A stretch of DNA of 64,000 nt. It comes from Forficula auricularia (Eukaryota; Arthropoda; Insecta; Dermaptera; Forficulidae). Below, in pieces: positions 1-10,978 of this stretch (position 1 is the stretch's first letter; each line of letters starts with the position of its first letter). Where the stretch lies: contig JALMQS010000070.1 of NCBI GenBank assembly GCA_024734495.1, positions 15,624,306-15,688,305 of the forward strand, in the 5' to 3' direction. The position numbers and the translations under genes are program-made. The notes below the pieces were generated by a model. That model was given only the letters and a program-made list of their open reading frames with translations. It made no database searches and was not told where the DNA came from.

Positions 1-752
1 TATTAAAAGCAACTTATTGGATATTTTTTCTTGGAGACAGACTGATAGACTGATAGAACTGACCATTGAATGGAAGGCAATCAGTCCAAAGATATATATA
101 TATATATATAGGAAATGATTAGGATGATGGATGATTTTTATTATGTTTGGCTCGAAGGGTTAGTTGGAAAGAGATTTGCCGGGCTTGGATGGGAGATGAT
201 CTTCAGAGATTATAATCTCTATTGGCGGCTTTAGAGCCAGTTGAAAAATGCTATTTTAAATAAGAATTTGCACTAGGCAGTTGAAAATATACTTTTAACA
301 AAATAACGGCACTAGGCCCGCATTTAATGGTTCTTCGTTACAGAACGTGTATACAAATTACTTCTTCGACACAAGCCGTTTCGTTCCAAATCGTTCCAAG
401 GTTATCAGTCACCCCCCGGAAAGCTGCTCATTCAATGAGTTTCAACCAGTGACAACTCACACATGACAACTGAATGATAACAACTGAATTCGCTTCAAGG
501 AGCTGGCTTCTTTTATAACCCTCCTTGCTCTAATTAGCAATTAAGCTGATTAGTTAATTGTTCGCGCGTTTTTTGGTGACGTATGGATAATTTTTCCCAC
601 GCTTGATTCTTTATAAAAGGGTCGTTTCCTTGCTGCTCACCTGTCATTTTATCGAAAGATTTTGACGGGAAAACAACAAACGTCTTTCTCAAGGCGAAAA
701 TGAATCCCTATTTTCAAAAGCACTTTACAACGAAAGAGCGGAGAATGAAATT

Positions 753-791
<39 letters not shown>

Positions 792-797
792 AACATT
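1..797. other. intergenic, no gene recognised
   Basis: AT microsatellites lie at 93-110 and 752-788. A TATAAAAG at 612 precedes CTGCTCACCTGTCATTTTAT, which could be a promoter or part of an LTR, but no coding follows. Confidence 0.4.
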
Positions 798-954
798 AAA
801 TGAAAGCGAAAGTTAAAAACTTATCCGGTCACTGCCCTATTTTGGTGCACTTGGGACCAGACTCGTTTTGATAGTGAACCAAGAGTAGAAAAAAGATACA
901 GGAGCCGTGCCCCCTGGCTAGCAAGAGGGCCTTGCAGCCAGTATATATATATAT

Positions 955-1380
955 TTAATACAATTCCCATCTGTCTGATTCTTTGGGGAATCGAAACAGA
1001 TGAATTTTGTTCAGATATTTAATAAAAAAAAATTATTTAGAATGTTTATATGTTAACATTAAATGAAAGCGAAAGTTAAAAACTTTTATCCGGTCACTGC
1101 CCTATTTTGGTGCACTTGGGACCAGACTCGTTTTGATAGTGAACCAAGAGTTGAAAAAAAGATACAGGACCCAGCCGGGTATGATCCGACATCTTCCGCG
1201 TTAAGCCCGCAGATGCCTTCTCCATTTAGGCGATGGATCCCTTGACTAGATTTTTTAACTTTCGCTTTCATTTAATGTTAACATATAAACATTCTAAATA
1301 AAATTTATTATTGAATATCTGAACAAAATTCATCTGTTTCGATTCCCCAAAGAATCAGACAGATGGGAATTGTAGTAAAT
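955..1380. repeat. long palindromic foldback element
   Basis: The left arm (955-1083) contains CCCATCTGTCTGATTC and GTTAACATTAAATGAAAGCG. The right arm (1250-1380) is its reverse complement. The 165-nt spacer reads CGGTCACTGCCCTATTTTGG and onward. A partial direct copy of the inner arm and spacer lies at 798-915. The arm contains a compact hairpin (ATCTGT / GATTC / GAATC / ACAGAT) with a GAA bulge. Confidence 0.75.
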
Positions 1381-2089
1381 TTATAAGAACCATTCTATTA
1401 GGAAAATAGAAGAAAAGCGCGCTTGAGCTAAAGAGTTGAATATATATAAAATTTGATTATAGGATCTAGTCAGGAGATCCATCGCCTAAATCAAGAAGGC
1501 ATCTGTGGGCTTAAGGTAGTTGTTCCGCCAAATGCGTTTTCGTAGGATTTTTTTGAAATTTAGATATATTATTATTCAAATACTTGTGCATCGATTAGTG
1601 GCAAAACGAAATTGATGAACAATACAGTTCCGGAGATATTTATTTTCAAAAATCGATTTTTTCGGGCTCTTTAGCATTGCACTATACGGTATATCGGAAA
1701 GTTTACATACATATTTAATTATAATTAAGAAACCCTTGGTACAATTTTTATAAAAAACTAAACCAACATTAAACAATAACCAATACATATTTTAAGACAA
1801 GTTCATTCATAGTTACAACACAGTTTCTGAGATAATAAGGAATAAATAATGAAAAATGCATATAAAAAAATTCTCACTAAAAACATTTTGGCAACAGCGC
1901 ATTTGTTAAACCAGCGAAAGAGAGTAAAAAGCAGAAAGCGCGCGTGCACTAGATTTTTTGAAAATTATAATTTTCATAAGATGTAACGTAGGCGTTGATT
2001 ACATTTGTTAAAAAATAACAAAACTATATTTATAGAAATTTTTGAAAATATTATTATTTTTATTATTATTAGTTCACTCTTTAAAGTAT

Positions 2090-2310
2090 ATAAGTTTAAT
2101 TTTTTTTCTGGATAAGGGTATAGTTAATCATTTTTTACTTTACCATACAGGGTGTATGGTCAAGTATTGTGATCGTGCATGAAATAAGCGTTTTTTTCTT
2201 CTTCTTTTCGAAATAATAATTGTTTTCTCAAAATGTCTGCTAGTCTGTTAGTTAGTCTGTGCGTTACCAAATTTTTGTGGACGAGCTAGCTGAAAAACTA
2301 GTGTGAATAT
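2090..2310 (+). repeat. dispersed repeat, inverted relative at 7.02-7.31 kb
   Basis: The stretch with GTCAAGTATTG, CGTGCATGA, AATGTCTG and GTCTGTTAGT recurs in reverse complement at 7020-7310 in the same order. TACAGGGTGTATGG at its start suggests a Tc1/mariner-like terminus, but I cannot pair both ends. Confidence 0.45.
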
Positions 2311-2456
2311 CGAAACCAAATTGCACACCTAGTTTTGGTCCATTGTCATTAAGAGCTGGTTAGATTTTGGTGCATGTCGACCCAAAATTAAGGGGGGGGT
2401 TAAAATTTAAAATTATAATCTTTTCAAACTAAAAAAAAAACAAGAAAAATGAAATA

Positions 2457-2707
2457 CAAAGAGAAACAAAGAGATTGTCCTCTGCTTGATGCAAATAAAC
2501 ATATACACATATATATCAAGATGATATATATGTATATATATATTATTTATTTGTTTGTTCAAACAAATAAATAATATATATATACAGATATATCATCTTG
2601 ATATATATGTGTATATGTTTATTTGCATCAAGCAGAAGACAATCTCTTTGTTTCTCTTTGTGAATCAACAACTCTGCTACTCTCGGCAAAACAAAAACTT
2701 TTCAACT
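2457..2707 (-). mobile_element. palindromic retroelement without ribozyme, 12-bp TSD
   Basis: A near-perfect palindrome occupies 2458-2660 (centre about 2560). A non-palindromic leader at 2661-2707, read on the minus strand, contains GCCGAGAGTAGCAGAGTT. The unit is flanked by perfect direct repeats AAAAATGAAATA (2445-2456 and 2708-2719). The leader box matches those at 55.43, 55.59 and 63.52 kb in hammerhead-bearing elements, and the outer arm (GCAGAAGACAATCTC) matches theirs. I read it as a shortened relative that lost the ribozyme-bearing centre. Confidence 0.75.
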
Positions 2708-2759
2708 AAAAATGAAATATACAATAAAATAAACCTATAATAATGAAAATATTTTTTTC

Positions 2760-2960
2760 TGGGGCCAAAATTAATGGTGGGGGGGGGAAATCTAGGCCAT
2801 TTTAGCAAACTCAACCAAATTTTATACACATAATCAGCGGACCCCCTAGAAGTCTAAAAATACAAAAACTAACCACCCAAAAATTTTTTTTTGAGGGGGG
2901 GGGGAATTAAAATCTTGGTCCTTGTATCAAACTCAACCAAATTTTGTATACCTCCAATTG
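2760..2960 (-). repeat. fragment of C-rich repeat family (reverse orientation)
   Basis: CTCAACCAAATTTTATACAC, ATAATC and a CCCCCTAGAAG segment match, in reverse, the tail of the C-rich elements at 5.53-5.60 and 28.07-28.12 kb. Runs of eight to ten G flank it. Confidence 0.5.
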
Positions 2961-3055
2961 CATGCATTTTTCTAATCATGAGGAATTGTTATCATGAAAA
3001 TCTAATTTTAGCTTAAATAACAATTTAAATCAAATAAACAAAAAATAATAACATG

Positions 3056-3670
3056 TTCTTGATATAAAAATAATTTTATTTTGAAAACATTTAATATTTA
3101 TATCACATTCAGTACCTATATATCTTTGAAATATAGCCAAAACATAAAAAAATTAATACTAGAGATATATAAAAATAATTTTATTTTGAAAACATTTAAT
3201 ATTTATATCACATTCAGTACCTATATATCTTTGAAATATAGCCAAAACATAAAAAAATTAATACTAGAGATATATAAAAATAATTTTATTTTGAAAACAT
3301 TTAATATTTATATCACATTCAGTACCTATATATCTTTGAAATATAGCCAAAACATAAAAAAATTAATACTAGAGATATATAAAAATAATTTTATTTTGAA
3401 AACATTTAATATTTATATCACATTCAGTACCTATATATCTTTGAAATATAGCCAAAACATAAAAAAATTAATACTAGAGATATATAAAAATAATTTTATT
3501 TTGAAAACATTTAATATTTATATCACATTCAGTACCTATATATCTTTGAAATATAGCCAAAACATAAAAAAATTAATGCTACAGATATATAAAAATAATT
3601 TTCTTTTGAAAACATATAATATTTATATCACATTCAGTATATATCTTTGAAACATAGTTAAAAACATTAA
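3056..3670. repeat. 105-bp tandem repeat, about 5.5 copies
   Basis: A 105-bp unit (TATATAAAAATAATTTTATT and onward) repeats without length change. The first four copies look identical to the base; the fifth and sixth carry substitutions and the last is shortened. Because 105 is a multiple of three, one frame stays open for 189 codons with a 35-residue repeat. That ORF is a by-product, with no start context or hydrophobic design. Confidence 0.93.
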
Positions 3671-3789
3671 AAAATTTATACTAGATATGAAGTCCAACCT
3701 AGAAAACAATTCTTTGTGGACAATCTTAAGTTTAGAGAATGTTTATCAATTTTTACCTATATAAATTTATATCTTTATCTCATTATATG

Positions 3790-5100
3790 AGGTTATATTT
3801 TATAAATAAACACCCGTTTCCACGTTTGCTCCAACCCATGTCATAAGAAACAATTATGTTAATAATGTTTCCTAGAGCAGCATCAAATTTAAAAAATTTC
3901 AATTTGAAATTTTCTAAAGGCTCTGATGAAGTTGAAGTAGAAGCAAGTGACGCTGAATTTGATGAGATATAGACAGGATGTAAAGATGTTGAAGATAGGT
4001 CAACTTTGAGAGCAGCTTTTAAAGAAATATACTCATCATAAATTTCTTGAGAAATTTCGCCTGGCCTAATGAAAGAAAAAGATTATATTATTTTTTATTG
4101 TAAATAAAATTATTGTTTTATTAATTTATTATAAATAATCGATGAATTAACAAAATATTTATAATTGTCAATTTTAAAAATAATATCTTACAGAGCTTCA
4201 CATAATTTCTCCACGTTTTCTACTACTAATCGACGTTCTTCTTCTGCAGCTCGTTTGCAACTGTCTTTGGCAGTGTCTTCTATAATATACCCAACCTCTC
4301 GTTCATATCTTTTAAATAATGATGATGAAATAGCTGGTATATCCAAGCAAGCCAGAATTTTGCTCACGCACGAATATCCAACTCCAGAGTGTATAGCTCC
4401 TAAAATCAGATTTAAAAATTTGTAAATCTAGTTCAATATTTTCATTATAAGACTTTATTATTATTTTTATTGAATCTGCATATTAAATATATATATTATA
4501 TATATCAGGGGCGCAACCAGGATTTTGGAGTATATAAATTTAGCAGCCAGAAACCGTAAACTCATACACCTAACTCTTATTTGGGATGCCAAACGTCGAT
4601 TCAAATTATTTCCAGCTTATGCATATTTACCTATTGGCCAGCAGAAGTCTAATTTTCTTGGGCTATTAAATTTATCAAATAGTTTTTTTATTTTCATTTG
4701 TAAATTTGTTAATTTTTGCTTTTAGGTACTTTCATTTTTTCCTTGACCCGGGGGGGGGGGGGCTTCAGCCCCTTATCCCCCCCCTCGTGGTTGTGCCACT
4801 GATATATATATATATATAATAATTTATTTTACTGCTATCAATAATTTTGTATTAAAAAAATTAAACTTACCTAGTGCAATTTTGGTATTTACGTCACTAC
4901 ATTTCACACCATCTTTAGATGTATGTTTCTTTCCAGTACTGACATGAGTTAATGTATAGCAATCTTGACATTTTATTGAAAAAATAGAATTCAAACCTAA
5001 TCGCCTTTCATCAACAATATTTTTTAATAAAATATCTTTCTGACAGTGACAACAGGTTAGTTTATTCGCCAACTCGCCCACTTCAATTATTCGGGTACCT
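3790..5100 (-). pseudogene. Mutator-like transposase-domain gene fragment, 3 exons
   Basis: Exon A (about 5100-4871) encodes GTRIIEVGELANKLTCCHC, then RRLGLNSIFSIKCQDCYTL and ends NTKIALG before GTAAGT. Exon B (about 4399-4194) encodes GAIHSGVGYSCVSKILACL, FKRYEREVGYIIEDTAKDSC and ends EKLCEAL before GTAAG. Exon C (about 4065 down) begins PGEISQEIYDEY, has a Ser-rich insert, then SYDMGWSKRGNG and decays to a stop. Paired Cys motifs, GAIHxGxG, REVGxxIE and YDMGWxKRG are hallmarks of the Mutator-like transposase domain family common in arthropods. The 5' side is cut by a C-rich repeat at 5.1 kb and the catalytic remainder after YDMGW is missing, so it is a broken copy. A hAT MITE sits in the intron between A and B. 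Confidence 0.75.
4506..4801. mobile_element. hAT-type MITE, 296 bp
   Basis: Terminal inverted repeats are CAGGGGCGCAACCAGG and, reversed, CAGTGGCACAACCACG. Both ends are flanked by ATATATAT, consistent with an 8-bp TSD, though the flank is simple repeat. A G run and C run lie beside the right end. The interior has no credible coding. Confidence 0.65.
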
Positions 5101-5970
5101 ACCTACGGTCCCTGGACCCCCAGCCCACGAGCCCTACTCTCACCCCCCGAAACCCACCTAGCACCCCCACCCCCGAACCATGCCCCCACCATGGACAACC
5201 CCCGCCCCCACACCAACACTCCATCCGCACCCTATTCCACAAACCCCACCCTCACCCCACCCCCGCACCATTCACCCGTGCCAACCCCCGCCCCCACACC
5301 ACCACCCGCACCACACCCACCTCGGACCCCACACCCCATCCACCCCGTGCCCTTCAACCTTGCGCACCACACCCCCGACTAGCCCCTGGACTCCACCCCA
5401 CACCATCCCCTGCACCCCCCCACCATACTCCACCTCACTCCCTCACCCCACCCCCATTATACCCCGAGCACCACATACCCTAACCCATCCCCACTCCATT
5501 CCACCCCAGCACCCACCCTCCGCACCCAGTTTTTGCATTTCTAGCCTTCTAGTGACCCACAGATTATGTATACAAAATTTGGTTGAGTTTGGCCCAAGAG
5601 AAAGAATTTTCAATTTTTGACCCCCCCCCCTTGCTCCAAGGGCAAGAATTTACATTTTTACACCCTCCTCCCCTTTTTGAGTGGTTTTTTGGGGACATTT
5701 TTTTAAACAAAAGTTGTCAGAAATCACATCCCCTACAACTTTGTTTATTATTAAATTTGCCGTAGAGTTAATAGTTTAGGAGTTATTTGCTAATTTTCAT
5801 TCGTGTCCCCCTCCAAACCCCTTCTCGGGTCAAAATATCAAAACGTAAGTTAGAAGACATCTGATGTAAATATGAAATTTAATAACAATCCCTTCAGCCG
5901 TTTTTATGTGAATCGTGAGCAACTTTTCGGAAACCACTGAAACAGACAGACAGACAGACAAGAATTTTGT
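5100..5970 (+). repeat. C-rich, G-poor element with (ACAG)n tail
   Basis: About 420 nt (5101-5525) are mostly C and A with hardly any G, made of CCCCCACC-like pieces. Then follow TTTTGCATTTCTAGCCTTCT, ATTATGTATACAAAATTTGG and GTCAAAATATCAAAACG, ending in tetranucleotide ACAG repeats at 5942-5960. The same order of parts recurs at 27.72-28.33 kb. The ORFs over it are Pro/Thr/His-only low complexity and I do not call them genes. Confidence 0.7.
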
Positions 5971-6043
5971 TGAGGCTGTTTTCGTTCATAAATTTGCTTG
6001 AAACGTGTGCAACCAAAATTTATATATATATATATATATATAT

Positions 6044-6252
6044 AAACATGATTCCCGACAAAAGAACATTTATTGGAAACTTTTCTTTTTATACTTTTCA
6101 ACCGACATTTTTAAAAAATCAATGAAGGAAGCATGTAATAATTTTCTATTATTTAAACCCTGAAGAAGGAGGGAAGATCATCCGAAATGTCGGTTGAAAA
6201 GTATAAAAAGAAAAGTCTCCAATAAATGTTCTTTTGTCGGGAATCATCTTTA
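6044..6252 (+). mobile_element. palindromic element with hammerhead motif (family B)
   Basis: Arms at 6044-6112 and 6188-6252 are inverted copies (ATTCCCGACAAAAGAACATT, TATACTTTTCAACCGACATT). The right-hand part holds a plus-strand hammerhead motif. The left arm carries only the outer stem-I part. An AT microsatellite adjoins on the left, hiding any TSD. Confidence 0.65.
6155..6200 (+). ncRNA. hammerhead ribozyme motif, family B
   Basis: Core CUGAAGA (6160-6166; position 7 may be any base) is followed by a purine-rich loop closed GGA/UCC, then GAAA (6184-6187), a minimal AUGU in place of stem III, C as H17, and GGUU. Stem I pairs AACC with GGUU across the motif. Stem II is short, so activity is doubtful. 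Confidence 0.5.
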
Positions 6253-6259
6253 TACATAT

Positions 6260-8095
6260 ATATCCTTTGACTGATTGCCTTCCATTCACTCCTCAGTTAT
6301 TAAAATCAACCTTTAAATATAAAATATCTAATCTTGACCTAATTTTTCTTAAATTTCTATCTCTGGAGAAATTAATTTTTTTTATCGGGTCGGCACCTCA
6401 TGGCCCTAGACACTTAAAAGGACCTCACCTATAAGTTTCCTCCTTCTTGCACATATTCATTTCTCTTCTTTTATTTATTTATTTTATTTGCTCTTTTTAG
6501 ATTAGTTCCTCGTCTCTGGAAATCTCCATCTCCTGTGAGCTGCGTGCACCATCTGCCATCCTCCATCATCTGCCACCCACCACTAACATCTTTTCCAATG
6601 GAAGTCTCTCTATTGATGCATTCTTAATCTCTTATTACTTTGTCTAGCTAATTTTAAATTAATATCCAAGATTTCTTTTGAATTTCGCTGAGTATGAATA
6701 ATTAAACCTTCATTTTGAGCTCATAAGCATTTAATTATATCTCCTTTCAATTATGAGTCTATTTTATTAGAAATATAAGCTTTCTTCTATTTTTGTTTGG
6801 AAATATTTTTGAAACTCCGCTCTTGTTGATGGTCAGTATCAATTTCACATGGTGAACCATTTTCATAAGATCGTTTAGAGTGGATATACGAAATTTCGTA
6901 CAATTCGATTAAAGGGTCTAGGACTTAGATTGATAGTTATATTTTTGGTATCTCTCCCACTATTTAGGCCTCCGAAAAAATAATACTTTTTTTTTATAAG
7001 GTGAGTTCATTTTATAGTGTACACAAAATTTAGTAACTTACTAACTTAGTAACGTACTAACAGACATTTGGACAAAATAATGTAATATTTCTTAAAATAT
7101 AATTGTTTCGATCTTCACTCATTAGAGCTTTTTTAATAGACCAATACTCCATGGTTTCGTTCAATTTTTTTTTTTTTTTTTTTATCAAAATAGTTTCATC
7201 TGTTTTTGAGATATTTTGAACAAACTTAACAAAACAAAAAACAAACAAAAAAAACACTTTTCTCATGCACGATAACAATACTTGACACTGTATGGTAAAA
7301 TAAAAAACAATTAATTAAAGAAAATTGAAAAAAATTTACTATAATTATTTATTTCCACACGCACATGTTAATAATTAATTAAATTAAGAAAAACATAATT
7401 AAATTAAACTTGGCCGAAGATGAGATTCTGGCAGATCGGTTTGTGGAGCCGAAAAATCCCTCTAATCCGTGATTTTCATCAAAGTCGTTTTTGAGAAACC
7501 GGTTCTACATATATGCTAAAATTGCTCATTTAATAGAATAAGATTTTATTCCGATTAAAATTAAGTGGGATCATTTTCTTTTCAAATTCTAACTGCACAT
7601 GTTAACTTCATTGAAATTTAAAGATGGGAGTTGATTTTAGACATATTGAAAAATTAATTTAAAACAATAAGATTTTAACTTTGAATATCGAATAGATAGA
7701 ATATAGCAAGATTTTGGTTTAAAATAATCCAGTGGAAATATCACTTTATTTTTGTTCTTTCTGGTTTCCAGTGAACTAATTTGAAATGAAATTATTAGTA
7801 GGATGTTTTCATTGAAGGAAAAAAGAGATTTAAGTGAAAGTCGTGTGATTTTCCCACATCATTTTATTTTCCATACAATTACATTTTTATATATTTATTT
7901 ATTAAATAGTAGAATTGAAATCAATGGGTATTATCCCAACGCTTCCCCCAATGTCGATAGAAGGCCTCATTATTTTCCTCTGGAGATGGCAAGACATCAG
8001 ATCATGAAAAAAAATATTATTATTATAGTATTAATTATCAAAACGTCTTATTTCTAAGCTTTTCTCAAAATACATTTATAACAAATAATAATGGG
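6260..8095. other. repeat-derived intergenic stretch, no gene
   Basis: Holds the inverse partner of the 2.1-kb repeat (7020-7310, with a T17 run) and a block at 7340-7520 that matches 33.44-33.60 kb in reverse (GCCGAAGATGAGA, CAGATCG). ORFs here lack family features or start context. Confidence 0.4.
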
Positions 8096-8261
8096 TTAAG
8101 TAAAAAGTTCTGAGCTTGATGGATTTTATTGAGCCATATCTCACGATATATGCGTCCCATCTGGTCATTCTAAACTGCGATTTAAAGGTGACATAACGCT
8201 TTAAAAAAGTTATTTGAGAGTTTTGTGTTTGGTGAAGCTAGTTGTGTGTTAGAGCGTTCCA

Positions 8262-8475
8262 AAATGGAGGTGAAAAAAATCGGTTTTCTGTAAAGTCGGT
8301 TTACTGACGATAGTTGAACGTGACAACGTCATAAGAAAATACTGATGGAATGGTATTTTCTTATGATGTTACCGTTCATAGAAAATACTGATGGAATGGT
8401 ATTTTCTTATGACGTTGTCACGTTCAACTATCGTCAGTAAACCGACTTTACAGACAACCGATTTTTCTTCATCTA
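8262..8475. repeat. palindrome inside mariner
   Basis: Left arm ATCGGTTTTCTGTAAAGTCG and GTTGAACGTGACAACGTC is reversed at 8400-8475. The arms include the first codons of the mariner ORF, so this is an inverted duplication of element sequence rather than a simple insertion. A short unit TACTGATGGAATGGTA is repeated in the loop. Confidence 0.65.
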
Positions 8476-9930
8476 TTGCGCAGCTAACTTTGTTCTTTTT
8501 CTTCCTCTTCGTCGTGAGTGCTGTATTTATCCTTTCCATCGAAAACCTCCTTCCCTCTCGTTCTATCTAATTTAAAAGCGCGCGCTCCTTCTTGCGCATT
8601 CATTTATCTCCTTCTTGCTTGCTCATGAGTTTCTCCCTCTCTCTGTCCTTTTTATAAAAAAGGCAACCCCCGTTCCCTAGGTTTTTCTTAGTTTTTAAAA
8701 AAATGTATAATTATTTAGGATAGATCACTTGTTGAATGTCCATCAAAGGAAGTTGAAAATAGACAGGACATAGTAGGGTTTATATATATATATGAGTGAG
8801 CAAGCAAGCAGTCAGACTAGAGTAGAGCGCTCACGAGGGAAAGAGATTGAATACGAGTTGGGCATTGGGGCTAGAGAGGGTGCGAGTGAGAGAGAAGATA
8901 GAAAGAAACAATCTTTGTCCCTCGTTCCGCGCTCTCGCTTGCACTTCAAGCCTTAAATGGAATGCCTCAGATGAGTCATGTTTTTTCGAGAGTGCAGCCG
9001 GCTTCATCGAATTATAAGACGTTGTCACGTCAAAAGAGAAAATTCAACACATTCGTCACTACCACTACGACCATTCCATGATTCCGTTCTGGTAATATGG
9101 ACGTCGAAGATGAGACACGCTCTAGTAGGCCAATCGTCGAAAATGTCGATAAAATCATGCAAATTGTCGAGTCCGACCGGCATGCGAGCACTTATTCCAT
9201 TGATCAGGAACGGAAGATTAGCCAGAAATCCGTTTGGAACCGTTTTAATAAGGATGGTCTCAAAAAGAAGCTCGATGTATGCCATACAAATTGACGCAAA
9301 AAAACCTTTTGGACCGAATTAATGCCTGCGATTCTTTGTTAAAGCGTAACGAAATCGACCCATTTTTTAAGCGGATGGTGACTGGCGATGAAAAATGGGT
9401 CACATACGAGAACCAACCACGGTGAACCGACCCAAAAGATCGCCAAGCCCGGATTTACGGCCAAGAAGGTTTTACTGTGTATTTAGTTGAATTGGAAAGG
9501 AATCATTCACTATGAGCTACTCCAATCTGGCCAATCACTCATTTCGGACCGATATTGTCAACAACTGACAAGATTGAAGCAGGCGATCGACGAGAAACGG
9601 CCAGAATTGGCCAATAGGAAGGGTGTTGTTTTCCACCAAGATAACGCCAGGGCGCACACATCTTTAACGATGCGCCAGAACTCCGAGAGCTTGGATAGGA
9701 GGTTATATCGCACCCGCCGTATAGCCCAGACCTGGCACCAAGCGATTATCACATTTTCAAACATTTACAAAATTTTCTCGATGGTAAAAAACTGGCTTCA
9801 AGAGAGGCTTGTTTAAATGAGCTTGTCAAGTTTTTTACCAATAGGGACGAGGACTTCAATCGCGGAATTATGAAATTGCCTTCAAGATGGAGAAAAAGTT
9901 ATTGAACAAAACGAGGCATATTTGATCTAA
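8263..9930 (+). pseudogene. mariner transposase pseudogene
   Basis: A start MEVKKIGFL lies at 8263 before the insertion. Coding resumes near 9097: DVEDETRSSRPIVENVDKIM, SIDQERKISQKSVWNRF (HTH region), RINACDSLLKRNE, then the catalytic pieces TGDEKW (9388), HQDNARAHT (about 9640) and HPPYSPDLAPSDYH (about 9710), ending KVIEQNEAYL. The third catalytic Asp in PSDYH fits the mariner DD34D triad. Several frameshifts and stops break it. No start-to-end frame exists, so it is inactive. Confidence 0.85.
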
Positions 9931-9959
9931 ATTGGGCTCAGAACTTTTTAATTCACATA

Positions 9960-10940
9960 TATATATATATATCACTTCCAAAGAATTAGAAGAGCTTTTT
10001 ATTATCTTTTTTTTATTTTTAGCATATAATGCTAATTTTGCAACAATTTTCAACCCCCAGCCCACAGAAATTTCAATGACGCACTCTGTGACTTAACCCT
10101 CCACCCCTGTAGGCACCCCTGAATAAATTGTTTAATTTAATAAAATAAAATAAAAAAAAATACAACTTTTTATATGTGATGCTTTTATCACAATCAATGC
10201 CTCAAAATCTCAATAAAATAATTTAAAAAAAATGTTATTTTTCTATTTGTAAAGCTTCAGAAAGTGATTTAATTCACTTAATTTATTTATATTAATTATT
10301 AAATATATTTATTTATTTATTTTATATATCTATTGATATACAATAATTCCTAATTTAATATGTATAATCCACCAAATTAAGAATCCATGGTAGGTACTAA
10401 AGGAAACTTTAAAAAACGAAAAATAAATGAAATTTTTAAAGATTTCCAAATGGTCCCCAACAGAAGGCGAATTTTCATTAAAGGAAAATATCAAATCATT
10501 TTACTTCCTATTTCTAATATAAAATATATTTTTTTCTTTCATTTTTTACGAAATATGTAAATTGATCAAGGAACCAACGGTGGATCCGTATTATATTCAC
10601 TGGTTCTTTATGACATTATTACGCGAAATCTCGGCCTATTAGTTTCTTAACAAAATACATAATTATATAAATAGATTTGGATATACATAGTGAGAATACA
10701 ACTAATTCGATTTTTGATACAGGCTACCGGCAGCAAAACAACTTTCTGTTCTTTTTGGCCTGTCTTATCAATTTTGATTAGTAACTAGATGTCTTACAAT
10801 GGAATTTCGGACATGAATCTGTGTGAATATAATTATTTTATTATCATATATATATTGCAAACCATAATGAAATAAGAGCCGTCATGCATAGAATTAGAAC
10901 ATCAACATAACAAATAAAGATAAGTCAATCGTATTTTTGT
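9960..10940. other. AT-rich spacer, nothing recognised
   Basis: Between the mariner and the 3' end of the small peptide gene. Begins with an AT microsatellite; no ORF, repeat pair or RNA gene seen. Confidence 0.4.
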
Positions 10941-10945
10941 GGTAT

Positions 10946-10951
10946 TTTATT
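10946..10951 (-). terminator. AATAAA polyadenylation signal of the small peptide gene
   Basis: Canonical AATAAA on the minus strand, 28 nt downstream of the TAG at 10979-10981. It gives a short 3' UTR, as usual for tiny secreted-peptide genes. Confidence 0.6.
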
Positions 10952-10978
10952 ACAAAATTCGTCACAAGTATTGGAGAT

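Larger units (their letters stand above)
8103..9948 (+). mobile_element. mariner transposon, decayed
   Basis: Terminal inverted repeats AAAAGTTCTGAGC (8103) and GCTCAGAACTTTT (to 9948) are flanked by TA. At 1,846 bp it is longer than a typical 1.3-kb mariner because of a palindromic insertion or inverted duplication (8.28-8.47 kb) and a CT/GA-rich block (8.48-8.97 kb) in its 5' part. Confidence 0.85.

Noticed and set aside
600..700. LTR retrotransposon promoter
   Set aside because: A TATAAAAG is present, but no LTR ends, primer site or gag/pol coding could be found.
955..1045. Hammerhead in the 1-kb foldback (CTGATTC...GAATCGAAAC)
   Set aside because: It resembles the motif by eye, but the core reads CUGAUUC rather than CUGANGA, and GAUUC/GAAUC pairing overlaps the core positions.
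3081..3650. 189-codon ORF with a 35-residue repeat
   Set aside because: It is the open frame of a 105-bp tandem DNA repeat; synonymous and nonsynonymous positions are equally identical and there is no gene context.
3056..3670. CRISPR-like array
   Set aside because: Units are contiguous without spacers and the genome is eukaryotic.
4165..4425. Plus-strand ORF of 86 codons
   Set aside because: Antisense to exon B of the Mutator-like gene, which has splice sites and family motifs on the minus strand.
5180..5620. Pro/His/Thr-rich ORFs on the plus strand (and similar at 27.7-28.1 kb)
   Set aside because: Low-complexity translation of a C-rich transposable element; overlapping frames are equally open.
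9025..9285. Minus-strand ORF over the mariner
   Set aside because: Antisense shadow of the transposase sequence DVEDETRSSRP.
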